Source of the DNA: Dermatophagoides farinae
Lineage: Eukaryota; Arthropoda; Arachnida; Sarcoptiformes; Pyroglyphidae
DNA length: 64,000 nt
Direction: 5' to 3'
Assembly (NCBI RefSeq): GCF_024713945.1
Contig: NC_134679.1
Coordinates: 5,213,001 to 5,277,000, forward strand
Under the pieces are notes generated by a model. That model saw nothing but the letters and a program-made list of their open reading frames with translations, made no database searches and had not been told where the DNA came from. How positions within the stretch are numbered: the stretch's first letter is position 1; each line of letters opens with the position of its first letter. Positions 16,659 to 30,463 of the stretch are shown piece by piece. Position numbers and translations under genes: made by a program.

Positions 16659-19600
16659 ATGGATACCGAACAACCACCACCAGCAACGACGACAACCGAC
16701 ATGACTGGAGTAGATTCAATTGCTGGTGGTGATGATGATGGCGTTATTAGTGGTGGTGATACTAGTACGGTTGTTGGTGGCAATATTGACACCGGAACTA
16801 ATGGTACTCATGGAATGATTGATAAAAATGGTAAAACAGCAACAACACCTATTGATGTAGATATTTTTGGTGGTGATGATTCTGGTACAATATCACAGAT
16901 TGTAGGCCAATTGGAATCATCAATAGAATCATCTTTCTTGATGTCATTAAACAATAGTGAAAGTGATTCATTGCCACCACCTCCTGTTTTATCATCACCT
17001 ACTTCTCTTTCTGTTCCATCACCATCAATGCATCAACAACAACAATCATCATCATCAACGAATTCACACGAACCATCGTCATTATCAACAAATAATAGTG
17101 ATAATATATTAAATGATGAATCACAACAACAACTCAATGCTTCATTATCATTATCATCACCACCTATCACTAAAACAACAACGACAACAAATGGATCATT
17201 ATATAATAATGATGATAATAATTCATTAGATATTCAATCACTATCGACTGATAATATCGATTCAACACTAACAACAAATATCGATGTTCCTATTGGACAA
17301 CAACAAGTATCGAATGAAAATACTAATGAAGATACATTAATGTTGATGGATCATATTAAAAATTCAAATTCATTATCAACAGAATCTCAACAACAACAAC
17401 AACATAAATTCGAATCATCATCAACAATAACGAATTCTAGTTTGGCGCAAACGCCATCATTAGAATTTGTAACTACAGCTGCCGCTGCTTCAACAACAAA
17501 TTCAACAACAACCGGAGGCGGTGGTAAAAGAATTTTATTAAGTGCTAATTCTCCACAACCTGTAAATAGTTCGGTAAGTGAATTTAAATTTAAATTATTA
17601 AAAAGTTGATTTTTTTCTAAAAACAATTTGTAATTAGATTTCTAATATGACACAACAACAGCAAACAACATTGTTAAAACCGCATTCATCTTCATTAACG
17701 AATGGAACAATGACACCACCAGAATCGCCTTCATTATCATCATCTACAAATTCATCGTCGGTGACTTCGACAGTCACAACATCATCATCATCATCATTAA
17801 CATCTTCGATACAGCAACCACAGACAATTACAGTCGGTCAATTGAATGCTGCTGTTCCTCAACAACAACAACAACAATCGATTGCAGTTTCACAATCACT
17901 TGTTATGCCATCAACAGCTATTACAAATAATACAGCTATGCCGTTAATAACAACACCGGTAACACCATCATTACCGGCGGCGGCTATTCGTTCAACACCT
18001 GCGCCGATAGTAACAACACAAATTCATCAAACAAGTGCAATAACAACACCAACAAGTTGTTCGCCATTTGTGATGACAGCGAATCATCAAATTAATAATA
18101 ATAACAATAATAATGTAACAACGAGAATGCCGATGGCACAGAAATCTGCGCCTATTTTAAATTTACAACATACAAATGGTGGTCAACAACCAATGTTGAT
18201 ACAAACACATCCACCCACAAATCAAACGACGATTCGTAATAACCATCATCAAGTTCAAATGCCACAAGTATCCCTTTCGAATTCAATTGTATTGGATCCA
18301 CGGGCACAACAACAGGCTCATTTACAACAGCAATTAGCCACTGTTTCCGCACATAATACATCGAATCTACAATTTCAGATTGTCAATGTGAATAGTCCTA
18401 GTCATAATCCATTAACAGTGCCTACAGCCGTTTCGGCCCCTGCTGGTTATACTGTTTCGAATATAATAACCGGAACAAATGCCACAACAATTCAAACGAA
18501 AACAGGTGCACCGATGCAACCACGTTTGATGCAATTTCAAAATTCTCAGGTACGATTACCTAGTCGAGCGTCAAGTTTTCCAGCTTCGGTATGTTTTTTG
18601 TTCTGCATATTTGAAATTTGTTATTTCATTATAAAAATTTGTCATCTCGACTCTTTAGCTCACACTACCTGGACTAGTTCGTGGACAAGCAATATTCGTC
18701 AAAACGGAAAATGGTCAAATGCATATGGTAAATGTTAGTCCACAGGCATTGGCTGCTTCAACACCACCAACAGTAGCTGGACATCAAATACAAACTCCAA
18801 CACATTTGAGATTACGATTGCCAACTGCAGCACCACCCGGAGCGACATCCGTACCGACAACTGGTCCAAATGTTTCAATACAACCACCTACTGCTGCAAC
18901 CATACGAACACAATTGGCCGGAAGTTCGATTGTTTTACCGGCTACATTAGCAGCAGCCGCTGGTGGTGGTAATACACAAGTGGCTACAATTGCAGCGAAT
19001 AAAGTACCTCAAGTATCACAGTTACTACCACCAACTGTTACATCTCAAATGATTGCCAGTAATGTTTCAATACCGACACCAAGTCAAATAACACCCGGGA
19101 TTTCATCAACACCCCAATCACCGACACAATCATCTCCATCAAATGCCGCATCAGTTGCAGCAACAACACCTAGTGGACATCCACCCTTAAGGGTACATAC
19201 AACGGCTGCCAATTCACAGGCCAATTCTGCAGCTCCATCCCAAATGTCACCAACTACAGCAAAAATGAAATGTAAAAATTTCCTCTCAACATTGATACGA
19301 TTGGCTAGTGAACAACCGGAAAGTGTGGCAACGAATGTCAAGACACTTATTCAAGGACTAATTGTATGTAACCTGTATAATCAAACTCGGTTGTCATGTC
19401 ATTCTTTTGGCCCTATTTTATCCACACTGTTTGTTGTTGTTGATTTTTTTAGCTTTTCATATACAATGTAATATGGTCAAAAAACGGAGTTAAATTGAAA
19501 CCGCGCTAATCGAGGCAGCTTTAAGCGGAGTATTACTGTATTTGATTCCATTTGTTTGTTGTTTTTCGTCATCTTGTCGCTATAGTATTTTATTTGTTTT

Positions 19601-21937
19601 TCTCTTTTCAAACCAATAGTATACCTATAGTCTATTTTTTCCTTTTCTATGCATTCAATATCATTTAGCGCCCAACAGCGAACCAACACAGTATAATACC
19701 TGTGACAATCGACAAAATTGAAAATATAATTTAGAAAATTTTTCTTTTAAATTGTCCATTTTAATAATCATTTCTATGTTTTATCAGGACGATACGATAC
19801 AACCAGAAGATTTTACTACACAATTGCAAAGAGAATTGAATTCCTCCGAGCAACCATGTCTTGTTCCATTTTTAAAGGTTTGATTATTCGGATAAGAGAT
19901 TTTTCAAAAAATAATAATGATTTTATTTTATTTATTTCCATAAAAACAGAAAAGTTTACCTTATCTTCGGTATTCTTTAATGAAAGAAGAACTGAAGATC
20001 GAAGGTGTACAACCACCACCTCCAAGTGCTACAATGTCCTTTCCAAATGTTAATGCAATGGCAGCTGCGGCTCAGAATTTGCCTCATATTCAAGTAATAT
20101 TGAATGTACACATTTCTTAAAAAGAAAAATTCAAATTTTTTTTTTTGTTGCAGAATATCAGTCCGGTTCCTGCTGTACCACAACCTCGGCCATCATTACC
20201 AAGTCTTCGTCTATTAGCTCCGGGTTCTAATCTATTGCCGGCTGGAAATGTTCCTGCTGGTTCCCAGATTATAACATCATTTCAACCACCACCACCACCT
20301 CAACAACAATTAATTCAGCCACCCGGCTCTACTTCCAATCATCACCAACAACAAAATTCATTAGGTCCTATAGTTTTAGCATCGCCAAATCATCATCCAC
20401 ATGGTCCAACAATTGCTACTCATTCAGGTCATCAACATCCTAGCTTAATTTCAATGTCTTCAAATTTACAAACAACAAATACCTCATTATCTCATCCTCG
20501 TTTACCACCACCCATTCATTCAACTGTTCAGCCACCACCTCTACCGCCATTATCATCACCTGCGTCGGTAGCAACGGCAACGCCGTCAGTGCAAACACTA
20601 CCAACTAAGTCGAAAAAATCTAGTTCAAAATCAAAAGCGAAATCAGAAAAAGCAAAAAAAGAAAAAGAAGAAAAAGCTGCGGCTGCTGCAGCTGTTGCTG
20701 CATCGGCGACATCATCATCGACACCTTCCGGTTCCAGTATTGGCCCTGGTGGTGAACGTAATGCCACAGCAACTGGATCTTCATCATCTTTCCGTGATGA
20801 TGATGATATCAACGATGTGGCGGCAATGGGTGGTGTGAATTTGGCCGAAGAAAGCCAACGGATATTGGCCGGTAATGCCGAAATTATTGGGCAACAAATT
20901 CGTTCTTGTAAAGATGAACCATTCTTATATACATCACCATTACAACAAAAACTAAATAAAATAGGTAAACGAAAATATAAAATAAAATTAAGACACCCAA
21001 TATACTAGTACAACTGTTGCCATGGTGAAGAATTTTGAATGTTGAATTCTCAAAGGATCTTTTGTTGTTTTTTTCTTCTAAACTCCAGTCAAACGATACG
21101 ACCTCGAAGATTGTTCGCATGATGTTGTTGCTTTGGTTTCACATGCTGCCGAGGAACGTCTGAAAACACTAGTCGAACAACTAGGAGCAATTGCAGAACA
21201 TAGACAAGAAAATCTACGGGTATGTCTTTTTTTCTGATCATTTGAATAACTGTTTCATTTTTATTTATATTCATTCCAGAATAATTCCAACTATGAAATT
21301 GTCCAGGATGTGAAAGCTCAGGCACAATTTCTACAGGAATTGGATCGAATCGAAAAACGAAGACATGAAGAACAAGAAAGAGAAGTTTTAATAAAAGCAG
21401 CTAAAGTAAGGATTTTGGCTTTGAAAACGAAATTTTTAATTGTAATCAAATTTTTTTCCAGAGTCGATCCAAAGTAGATGATCCTGATCACATTGCAATC
21501 AAAGCAAGAGCTAAAGAAATGCAACGTTTAGAAATGGAAGAGCTACGTCAACGTGAAGCTAATAAAACTGCCTTACAAGCTATTGGTAATCCAAAGAAAC
21601 GATTAAAAACAATGACCAATTCCAGTTCCACAAGCTTATCTTCGTTGAATGATAACGGTGGTGGAAGTAGTTTCAGTCCATCAAATGGCAGTGTCAAAAA
21701 AACAGCGGTCAATAACAGTATAAATATTGGCCAATCATTATTTGGTTCATCATTTGGTTCATCTAGATCTGTAAGTTTTCAATTAAGGTTTTCACATATT
21801 GAAACTAATAAAATTATCCTCATATATAGACTATTAAACGATATAAACGTGTTACAATGAAAGATGTACTATTTATGATGGAACGTGATCGTACGATGGT
21901 TCGATCTGCTACATTATTTAAAGTTTATGCTAGATAA
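16659..21937 (+). CDS. TAF4: TAF4, TFIID subunit
   Basis: Ten phase-consistent exons: 16659-17573, 17638-18588, 18659-19363, 19788-19877, 19950-20093, 20154-20964, 21089-21219, 21280-21405, 21462-21770, 21830-21937, about 1429 residues. TAF4 is a scaffold subunit of TFIID; it pairs with TAF12 through a histone fold and contacts activators through the TAFH domain. The TAFH/NHR1 domain spans exons 3-5 at about 825-910 (CKNFLSTLIRLASEQPE, then PCLVPFLKKSLPYLRYSL). The C-terminal H4-like histone fold and conserved tail start near residue 1165 (AEESQRILAGNAEIIGQQI, QKLNKI, ALVSHAAEERLKTLVEQL) and end with MKDVLFMMERDRTMVRSATL. The N-terminal ~800 residues are low complexity, rich in Ser, Thr, Asn, Gln, Pro and Ala, as usual for TAF4. 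The start was set at ATG 16659 (MDTEQPPPATTTTD); the frame upstream has no ATG. The intron that splits TAFH, 19364-19787, is the longest (424 nt). Confidence 0.93.
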
Positions 21938-23665
21938 CATTAATCAAATGAGATATAAATGTTCATTTAGCCACTTGTTTTAAAATCATCATCTATGATT
22001 GAACTTGACCATTGTTTTTTCTTCACTTGATTGTAAATTATCACCAGATTTTTTTTTTAATTTCATTTATAAATACAAATGTTTCCTTTTTTGTCTTTGT
22101 CTGCCATTTCAGAACAAACTCAAGTGTATTTAATTGTTTTTGGTGTTGAGAAAAAAAAATTCTTATACCTCTTTGTTCATATTTACAAAAAAAAACACAC
22201 ACACACACTCACAAACATGTGGATTCTTATCTTTATTTCGTTGGCCCTATATGTATAAATATAAAGAATATTTGATATTCAAAATTGTATTATAAAAAAC
22301 TTGAAAAGAATATTCTTCGATCAATCTCGATCGATCTATTATTGTTGTAATTTTTTTTTCTTGCCACTCATCATCAAATGTCTGTTTTTTTTTTTTTTTT
22401 TTTTTTTTGATTCTTTAGAATCAAAAATGATGGCGAATTTTTTTGCACAAATCAATCAAAAAAAAACGAATGAATGAATGAATGAAATCGAGAGTCAATT
22501 TCATCGAATTATTTTTAATTTTTTTTTCTACTTTTATTTCTTTGTGTATAACAAAAAAAATCAATCTACTATATTGAATGAATGAATGAATAAAAATATT
22601 GTAAAAAATGGAACTATTCAGAAATTAAAAAATTGGAATTTTCCCATTTTGATTTTGAATTTCTCCCGCCATCTATGTATGTCATTTATGAAAAAAGTAA
22701 ATCTTGTGAAGAGGAGAAATGAAGAGAAAGAAAGACAAAACGAACAACGTTCAGTTTCTCACTCGCTCTTAAATAATTTTTTTTGTAAAACGAAAAGCGA
22801 ACAATGGAATATCGTGTGAGTTGTTTGTTGAGTGAGCACACCACACCACCACCACCACCATCATCATCATTATATGTGTATAGAATGGAAGCAGCACCAT
22901 CGCGGTGTGTGTGTGTGTATGGTATATCTCTTTGTGTGTATGTGTGTGTGTTGATTGAGTAAATTGTCTATATTTTTCAAGTGTTGGTTTTCATTTTGTG
23001 ATGATTTGTATGGAAAACTCATTTGGTGATTCGATTTGATGATGTTGATGAATTGAAAAACTCATTTATTCATTAAGATTAAGTTTTTCAGTGTTTAAAT
23101 TTTTTTTTTTTATTTGCTGATAAATTATTCGTCATTGTCATTTTCATTTGATTTGAAAAAATTCCTGTTTTCGATTTTTTTTTTTGTTTGGTTTGGTTTG
23201 ATTTTGATGAATCTGATATGTAGCTTTTGTTTGTTTGTGTGTGTGTGTGTAAAGTTTAGTTTTAATACGCTTTTTTTTGACCGATAATCAAAGAATTTGT
23301 CATCATCAACATCGCCATTAAGACTATTTTTTATTCATCATATTGTCATTTTTTTTGCTATTGTATTGATCTCGATTGTAAATCAATTTGAATTTTTTTC
23401 AATTTTCATTGCTTCTACAACCCATTTAACGCGGTGGACACGTTAATGTCATCATCATTTTCATATATAGTTCAAACGTTCAATTTTTTTTTACTATAAA
23501 TAAAACGTTCAACTCATTTGCTAGTGAATTTCATTTTGTTTTTTTCTTTGGTTTTTTGCACATCATAAATTTTGTATCTTCACGTGTTTTTTTGTGTTGA
23601 TTGATAATCCAATCATTTTTGTCTTGTTTGTATTGATTATTGGTTATCAATTTCTGAATTGAAAA
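21938..23665. other. TAF4 3' region and LSM14 promoter / 5' leader
   Basis: About 1.7 kb without a supported coding frame. It has many T runs (22384-22409 is nearly pure T), (CA)n near 22196, and (GAAT)n near 22471 and 22576. An AATAAA near 22589 may be the TAF4 poly(A) signal. There are (GT)n tracts near 22905, 22945 and 23238. The boundary between the two transcripts cannot be placed. Confidence 0.4.
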
Positions 23666-25466
23666 ATGGCTACATCATCAATGAATCCAACCCCATTTTT
23701 TGGGTCAAAAATTTCATTGATTTCTAAATCGGAAATTCGTTATGAAGGTATTCTCTATACTGTTGATGCAAAAGAGTCAACTATTGCTCTTGCTCAAGGT
23801 AAAATATTCATTGATTTTCCAATTCTATAAATAATCAATCGAATTCTTAATTTTAGTACGGTCATTTGGTTCGGAAGATCGTGTCGTTGAGAAACCGGTA
23901 CCGCCACGAGATGAAATATTTCAATATATAATATTTAGAGCATCTGATATCAAGGATTTGATTGTGGACAAACCGCCATCACCAGCATTGACTGATCCTG
24001 CCATTATACAAGCGGTATGCTATTTTTAGAAAAAATATTGCATGTTCTGTGTTCCAAACAGTTGAAATATTCATTTTTATTAGCATTCGACAACATCTCA
24101 ACCATCACCGTTCCCATCATCATTTCCGCAGACTTCAGCCGGTGGACCAGCCGCTGGTGTCAATGCCGGTCAATCTGGTTCTGGTGCAAGCACTTCGGCC
24201 TCATCAATTCAACAACAATTACAGCAAGCTGGTATTCAGAGTGCTTCGACTGCCGCTGTTGGATCGAAATCATCCGGTGGTCAATCATCTGTTAATGCTG
24301 TGCAACATCCAGAATCCTCTAATAAACAAGCTAATAAGCCTAATGCTACAAATGCGCAAATTGCTTCAAGTTCTAGTGGTAGTCAATCACATCAAGGATC
24401 GAAAACTCCTGGTGGACAAAAACAATTACCACAACGCACTTCGAATCAATTGAATCGTCAACAACAACAACAACAACAGGCATCAACATCATCATCGCAA
24501 CAAAATAATCGTCACGATGGATCAAGTGGTGGAGCATTCATGAATCGGCAAAATAATTTCACCAATAGACGCATGAATATAAATCAATCACGTGGTGGTG
24601 GACAGATGAATGGATTTCAACAACGAAATGGTGGCATAAGTATGGGTGGCTTTCAACGAACCTCATTTTCTAATAGATTTCAGAATCAACATGGTGGTCA
24701 TCGCCAGACTGGTGGTATCAGTGGCTTTAGTAATTTTAATCGTCGACAGACTAATCGTAATTTTGTTTCAAATCGAAATGTTGGACATCATACAAAACCT
24801 ACATTGAATTTACCTGATTCAGATTTTGATTTTGAAAAAGCCCTAGATGAATTCAAACAATTAGAAGAAAAATTGGCCGGTTTGAGAGTCAATGGTGATT
24901 CAACGAATGTTGCTACAAGTTCTGATGCTGAAACATCTAATTCTAATAGTGAACAAACGAACGCTGCTCCTAAAACGGAAGTCGATGCATCATCGAAAGA
25001 AGGTTGCTATAATAAGGAAAAATCCTTTTTTGATCAAATTTCTTGTGAAGCTTTGGAACGAGAAAAAGGGTAAGCTATCATTTGTATCTACCGTTGACGT
25101 TGATTAATTCATTATGCTTTATAAATTTTTAGAAATGTCCAACGTGTTGATTGGAAAGCCGAACGAAAATTGAATCGTGAAACGTTTGGTGTTGTTGCTC
25201 CGATGCGTCGTAATAATGGATACCGACCAAACAATCGTTTCGGTGGCTATCGTGGTCATCAACATAATTATCGAAGTCGAAGTGGTCAACGAGCTAATTA
25301 TTCAGGTGGATATACGGCTAATAAACCTCAACAAAATGGTGTACCCAATTCGAATGCATCCTCAACGACCAACAACAATACAACAGCGGTAGCATCAACT
25401 TCTGCTGCTGCTGCTGCATCCGTTTCATCATCAAATCTGGTACCCGTATCGCCGGCTAAAAATTGA
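23666..25466 (+). CDS. LSM14: LSM14 family mRNP protein (RAP55 / trailer hitch)
   Basis: Four exons, 23666-23798, 23857-24014, 24084-25069, 25133-25466 (phases 1, 0, 2), about 536 residues. LSM14 proteins sit in P-bodies and maternal mRNPs with DDX6/Me31B and repress translation. The N-terminal Lsm14 domain spans exons 1-2 ([19 protein letters not shown], then VRSFGSEDR and [14 protein letters not shown]). The middle is Ser/Gln/Asn-rich, with Arg/Gly-rich patches. The FDF motif ([18 protein letters not shown]) is followed by the FFD box ([14 protein letters not shown]) and the TFG box ([11 protein letters not shown]), then a C-terminal RG/GY-rich tail. All hallmark motifs are present and in order, so the identity is firm. 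It converges with the TMEM126-like gene. Confidence 0.93.
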
Positions 25467-25936
25467 AATTGCTTACACTATTGACCGTCGATTACATCTT
25501 TTTTCGGCCGTTATCTCCATTAAACCAATGAACATTCTCTTTATTTTCAAGAAAATTTCAATTTCATTTAAACTTCGATTTGTGCCGTTCCACACATACA
25601 CACATACAACAACAATCACATTAATTCATATATATTTCTGATGTTCTCTTGCTCTTCACACAATTTTATTGAATGTGAAGAAACATACAATTCTTTGCTT
25701 AGTTTTTCAATTTTTGTTCTGTCACCATTTGTCCACACACACACACACACCCAACCGCATATACCCACCAACACACACTTATATCACACACTATTGATAA
25801 TGATATGATAATTTTGAAATCTACTTTAATCTTCGAATATCAAATTATATTTTTGTTGATTGAGAAAAAAAAATGGTTTTTTTGGATAAAAAAAAACATC
25901 TTAAATATTTTAGCGACATCAGTCATCACCATCACT

Positions 25937-25942
25937 AATAAA
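25937..25942 (+). other. Poly(A) signal AATAAA
   Basis: Candidate signal of LSM14, 470 nt after its stop codon. Other A-rich hexamers nearby leave the choice open. Confidence 0.4.
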
Positions 25943-26531
25943 TAGATGTATAACCACAAACACATATATAAAAAAACTATATATATTTGAAAATGTTTTT
26001 TTTTTCTCTTTCATAACTCGTTGAAATTATTGTCACCAAACAATTGTATCTAATGAATGTCTGTCTCTATTATCAGATGGTTTTTTTTCATCACTTTGAA
26101 CAAACGAAAAAAAATTTTTTTTCCTTTCCTCTGAACACACCACCAAACAAATTCTGATACATACAAATTCTTGATTATGATTATATATGGATTAATTATA
26201 TATCATTCATTAAATATTACTGTATAACGAGAGAGAGAGACAGAGAGAGAAAGAGTAAAAAATACAAATGAATTCTACATCTTTTCTTATTAATACACAG
26301 TTTATTTCAAATACATCTAAAATGGATATATATCGTAGAATTTTTTTTTTTGTCTTTTGTTCATCAATAATGATTTTAATGTATACTTTTAACACATCAT
26401 ACACCCACACACACACACCTATACAATGGAAAAATGAATACAAAATACATCCAAAGAACATCAACATGAAAGAATCCCGAAAATTTTTTTTATAACCGAA
26501 TAAGAAGGAAAAAAAATTTCCCATCATTCAA

Positions 26532-26537
26532 TTTATT
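26532..26537 (-). other. Poly(A) signal of the TMEM126-like gene
   Basis: TTTATT on the plus strand, 178 nt past the minus-strand stop at 26715-26717. Confidence 0.4.
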
Positions 26538-26714
26538 TCTAATTATTCAAAAAAAAAAAGAAATGAAATGTTTTTTTCAATTATCATATAAAGAATAATT
26601 TGATTTTGATGATGATGACAATGATATTAAATCAATAAAAAAAAATTTCGAATTTCATTGTCACAAATTGATTCTAATATTCTTTCATTATTATTGCCAT
26701 TTTTTTTTTTGACT

Positions 26715-27533
26715 CTATTCAAATTGTGTTCCAATTGTTTGTTCCATTTGAGCATCTCTATATTTTTTATGTTCTTGACAAAATAATTGTTGTGTTTGTT
26801 GACTTTGCATAGTGGTCAATGTAAAAGCAGCAATCACATTGACCACTGCTAAAATTGACCATGAACGACGATTTTTGATAAACATTTGTTTAATAAATTT
26901 TTCCCAAACATATTTTCTCGACTCTGGTCGTATGCCCATATCATCAGGTATTGGTTGTGTTAGAAATTTAGTTGCATAATATAATGATGATCCTGTAATA
27001 AATACAATTGGATATAACACTGATGTAATTAAATGTGATAAAGTTGATCTTATTATTTGTTTATTATGATTTTCAATCGGATTAGCTAATATTGGACCAG
27101 TTATGAAGACAAGATGAATAGCAGTGCCCATGATTGTCTGTATTGGATTGAAAAGAACACCATCATCATCATCATCATCAATTTAATTTATCATTGATAA
27201 AATCATTGTCAAACATACCGAAAAGGCCAAAACTGGACCCATAGTACTGACCAATGCTATATTTCTACGTGTTAATCCGAAAAATCTTCGAATCTGATTT
27301 CCGATAGCAATATTGCTTATCACATTCAATGAACAATAAAATTTATTATCATGTTCAACGGCCCATGTTTCCTTCCAATCATAATGGGCAGATATTTGCC
27401 AGAATTTATTTAATCGTTTTAAATAATCTGGTTCATTTGGCCAAAATGGACATGATCTATATATACTGGATTGTTGGACAATCTGTTTCAATAAATTACG
27501 ATCTATTGATGATGATGATGATGATGAATTCAT
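26715..27533 (-). CDS. TMEM126: TMEM126-like multi-pass mitochondrial membrane protein
   Basis: Two exons, 27533-27219 and 27137-26715, joined in phase 0 over an 81-nt intron, give 245 residues. TMEM126A/B are mitochondrial inner-membrane proteins involved in assembly of respiratory complex I. The pattern matches the family: a soluble N-terminus; a conserved first segment (SLNVISNIAIGNQIRRFFGL, then TRRNIALVSTMGP) corresponding to the human region where an Asn precedes the RR pair and a TxARIA-type turn; two middle hydrophobic segments separated by an IIRS turn and an LYP motif; and a last amphipathic/hydrophobic segment before a Gln-rich tail. An Ala/Ser-rich N-terminus with few acidic residues would suit a mitochondrial import signal, but the Ser run here comes from TCA repeats. 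Assignment rests on remembered family features and should be taken as likely, not certain. Confidence 0.6.
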
Positions 27534-27819
27534 ATTTGATGAATTTGATTCATTTTCAATAACACATGTATGGATGACCAGATGATATGATTAGATGACT
27601 GACACGCCATCTGTTAAAGAAATGATGAAAAATTAAAAGTTGTTTTTTTTGTTGTTCCATAAAAATCAAAATTTAATTCATTCATAATATTCAATAAATA
27701 ATTAAATTAATCAAATTATTAAATATAAAGACAGAAACTTTCAATGAAAAAATGTGACAATTATTGTAATAGCTTGATCCATAGTGGTGGTTACTTACAT
27801 TATCAGTATCATATAGTAT
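27534..27819. promoter_or_regulatory. Probable shared bidirectional promoter
   Basis: Only 286 nt separate the divergent start codons of the TMEM126-like gene (-) and the Lys-rich gene (+). Both promoters and both 5'UTRs must fit here. No TATA box or named motif was identified. Confidence 0.45.
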
Positions 27820-30328
27820 ATGGATTCACGAAGCAAAAAAGGTAAAACAACAAAAACTTCTACAAGCAGTAGAAGAAAAGGTAAAACAATTCTTAAGAGA
27901 ATAAAATCAAGTGATGGTAAAAAAATGAAAAAAAATAAAGATGAATCAAGAAAGTTATCCATTTCGAAAAAAATGGCTAAAAGTCCATTGAAAATGAAAA
28001 ATATTTCATTGAAAGATCCATCGTTGTTAATAAATAGTAAATCACCATCAAAAACAACAACAACAACAACGGCAACAACTTTTTCGCCAGCTACGACAAC
28101 AAAAGAGTTAATCAATAGTAATCAGATAACAACAGCATTATTACCAGAAACATCGGATATTCCATCAAAAAGATATATTGTATCACAGGGAACAACAAAA
28201 ACGATTGGTGACGAAAAAATGGAAAAAACAATAATTGGAATACCGGATGAAAAAGAAGATGAATCAATAACAGCCAGATCGGTGACGACAACTGTTGCTG
28301 TTACGTCGCCAACAAAGGCTAAAAATTTGAATGAAATTTCTACATTGAAAACACAGCAAACAAAAATATCGATACAACCATCGATCAAATCACCATCGAA
28401 AAAAATGAAAACTTCTCCAACCAAAATGGATAAAAGTAATCACAAATCACCAATCGTGATGAAAACAAAAAGTCCAACAACAATATCTAGAATAAAATTG
28501 GATACTGGTGTTAGCTATGGTGGTGGTGGTGGTGGTGTGGTGGTGGTGTTGGTACAAATTATGTAACATTGTTGAAAACACGATCACAGATGAAGAATTC
28601 GGCTGAAAATGATAAAACGGAAAATGTTTCAATAAAAACGATGAAATTTATTAAAACTAAATTTCAACCGGCAAAAACTGGAAAATCAAAAACGAAAAAA
28701 TCTCGTAATAAATCAACAAAAGGAAAATCCACCAAAGATAAAACAATGAATGTGGACAAAATTAGCAAAAAAATGTCGACAAAAAAATCTAAAGTAAAAA
28801 AATCTCCTACTGGTGGTAGTCCATCAACGAAAACAAAACGAAGTAAATCAATGGCAAGAATGGCGACTAAAACGGGTGGAAAAACAGTGATGTTTAAAAT
28901 GTCCAAATCGAAACCATTAACAAAAACCAATTGGAAATCGATATCGAAAAAAACGAAAAAATCACCAACAGACAAGACGGCGGCGACGACGACGACGACT
29001 ATGGCAACATCTGTTGAAAAAATAAGTCCACAATCAGTATCACCATCATCAACAACAACGAAAATAGACACCACAACCATTAAGCCACAAGCATCGGCGA
29101 CAACAACTACAGTATCCAAAGAAAACTTAACAGGTCCAACATCATTTAGTTTGGCAGATTCTAAAGCGATTCCAGAATCGACTCATGTTTTGATTTCACC
29201 ATCAATGACTAAACAACAGTCAATATCACAATCATTATCACCATCAACAACAAAAATACAGAATACAATAGCCACTGAGAAGTTTGACGATTCAGTTGAA
29301 ATTTCCAACAGAACACCATCATCAACAAAAACAACAACAACAACAAAACCAACTATGACTGTAATTTCACAAGAATCAACCATCAAAGAAAAATCAACAT
29401 CTAAAAAATCAATGATGGACATTACGAAAAAAACTAGAAGCAAAAGTCATAAACAACAACAACAACAAACATCACCGGCTGCCAGTTCAATGAAAAGTGG
29501 TATGATTTTTCAATGAAAAATTTTTTAATTAAATTCTGATCAAAAAATTTTTTTTTCAATCAATATCAATTTTTTTTAGTGGCTTCAAGTACTGTGGACA
29601 ATTATGGTGAACGAGATTCGTTATTTTTTCGTTGTCCAACCGTTTATGGAGAAACGGATGAAGATGATGATCTAAGAGTTCGATTTAATCCATTTCTTGC
29701 TGGTGTACCATTCTATACTCATTATGATGCTGAAGGTAATTTTTGAAATTTTTTTTATGGCAAAATATCTTGATGATAAAATTGTTGTTAATTAGAACTG
29801 GATAAAATGGTCGATATAAGGCATGGTGCCGGTCATTCGACAAGTCAGTCAAATTTATTATCTCGACGAACATCGAAGACGACCACACAATCAATGACTA
29901 AGATCGTTCCAACACCGATGACTACGGAAGTGGAAAAAACCAAAGAAATCACAATAGAAGCCACATATCTGGATAATGCAACATTATCAACAACATCAAC
30001 TACTGGATCATTACTATCAAAAGCATCGATTTCGGTCAAGCCAAACGATAATAATTCATTATCATCGTCATCATCGTCATCATCATCATCATCATCATCG
30101 ACTTTGAAAACAATTCCTGAAAAAAGTGGCCGTACTAAAAGTGAAAGTAGTGTATCATCTAAAAATAATAGCCGAATAAGTCAAAAGTCAAAAAAATCAA
30201 AAACAACAAAAAATAACAAAAGTAAAAAAACGACAATTAAAAGTTCAAAAAAACAACCAAAAACCAGTAAATCGACACGAAAAAGTAAAGCAAATAAAAG
30301 TGTTTCAAATAGTAAGAAGAAAAAATGA
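27820..30328 (+). CDS. Lys/Ser/Thr-rich basic protein, unrecognised; apparent frameshift in a GGT repeat
   Basis: Exons 27820-29499, 29580-29735 and 29796-30328 join with phases 1 and 1. Within exon 1 the frame from ATG 27820 runs into a TAA at 28564-28566. The next frame carries on with the same unusual composition, Lys-Ser-Thr-rich with SPTK/SPSK-like repeats. The switch falls inside a GGT tract (28518-28552) whose period is broken at GGTGTGG near 28537-28540. Restoring one G would keep the frame and give about 789 residues, very basic, like nuclear or chromatin-tail proteins. The only ordered-looking part is exon 2 (YGERDSLFFRCPTVYGE, then VRFNPFLAGVPFYTHYDAE). The C-terminus is again Lys/Ser-rich. 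No domain was recognised; nuclear location is inference from charge. Confidence 0.6.
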
Positions 30329-30463
30329 TTTCCGATAAATAAACAAACGAATGTGTTGTGTTTGTGTTTTTGTTTTTTTTTTTTTTGGGTAAACCACATG
30401 TGTGAAAATAGATGCCACAGTTTTTTTTGTTTTGCTTATTTGGCAAATCTCGTGTTTTTTTTC

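Larger units (their letters stand above)
25467..26714. other. Convergent 3' regions of LSM14 and the TMEM126-like gene
   Basis: 1.25 kb of AT-rich sequence with (CA)n near 25735-25750 and a (GA)n tract near 26229-26250. No coding frame is supported. Confidence 0.45.
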
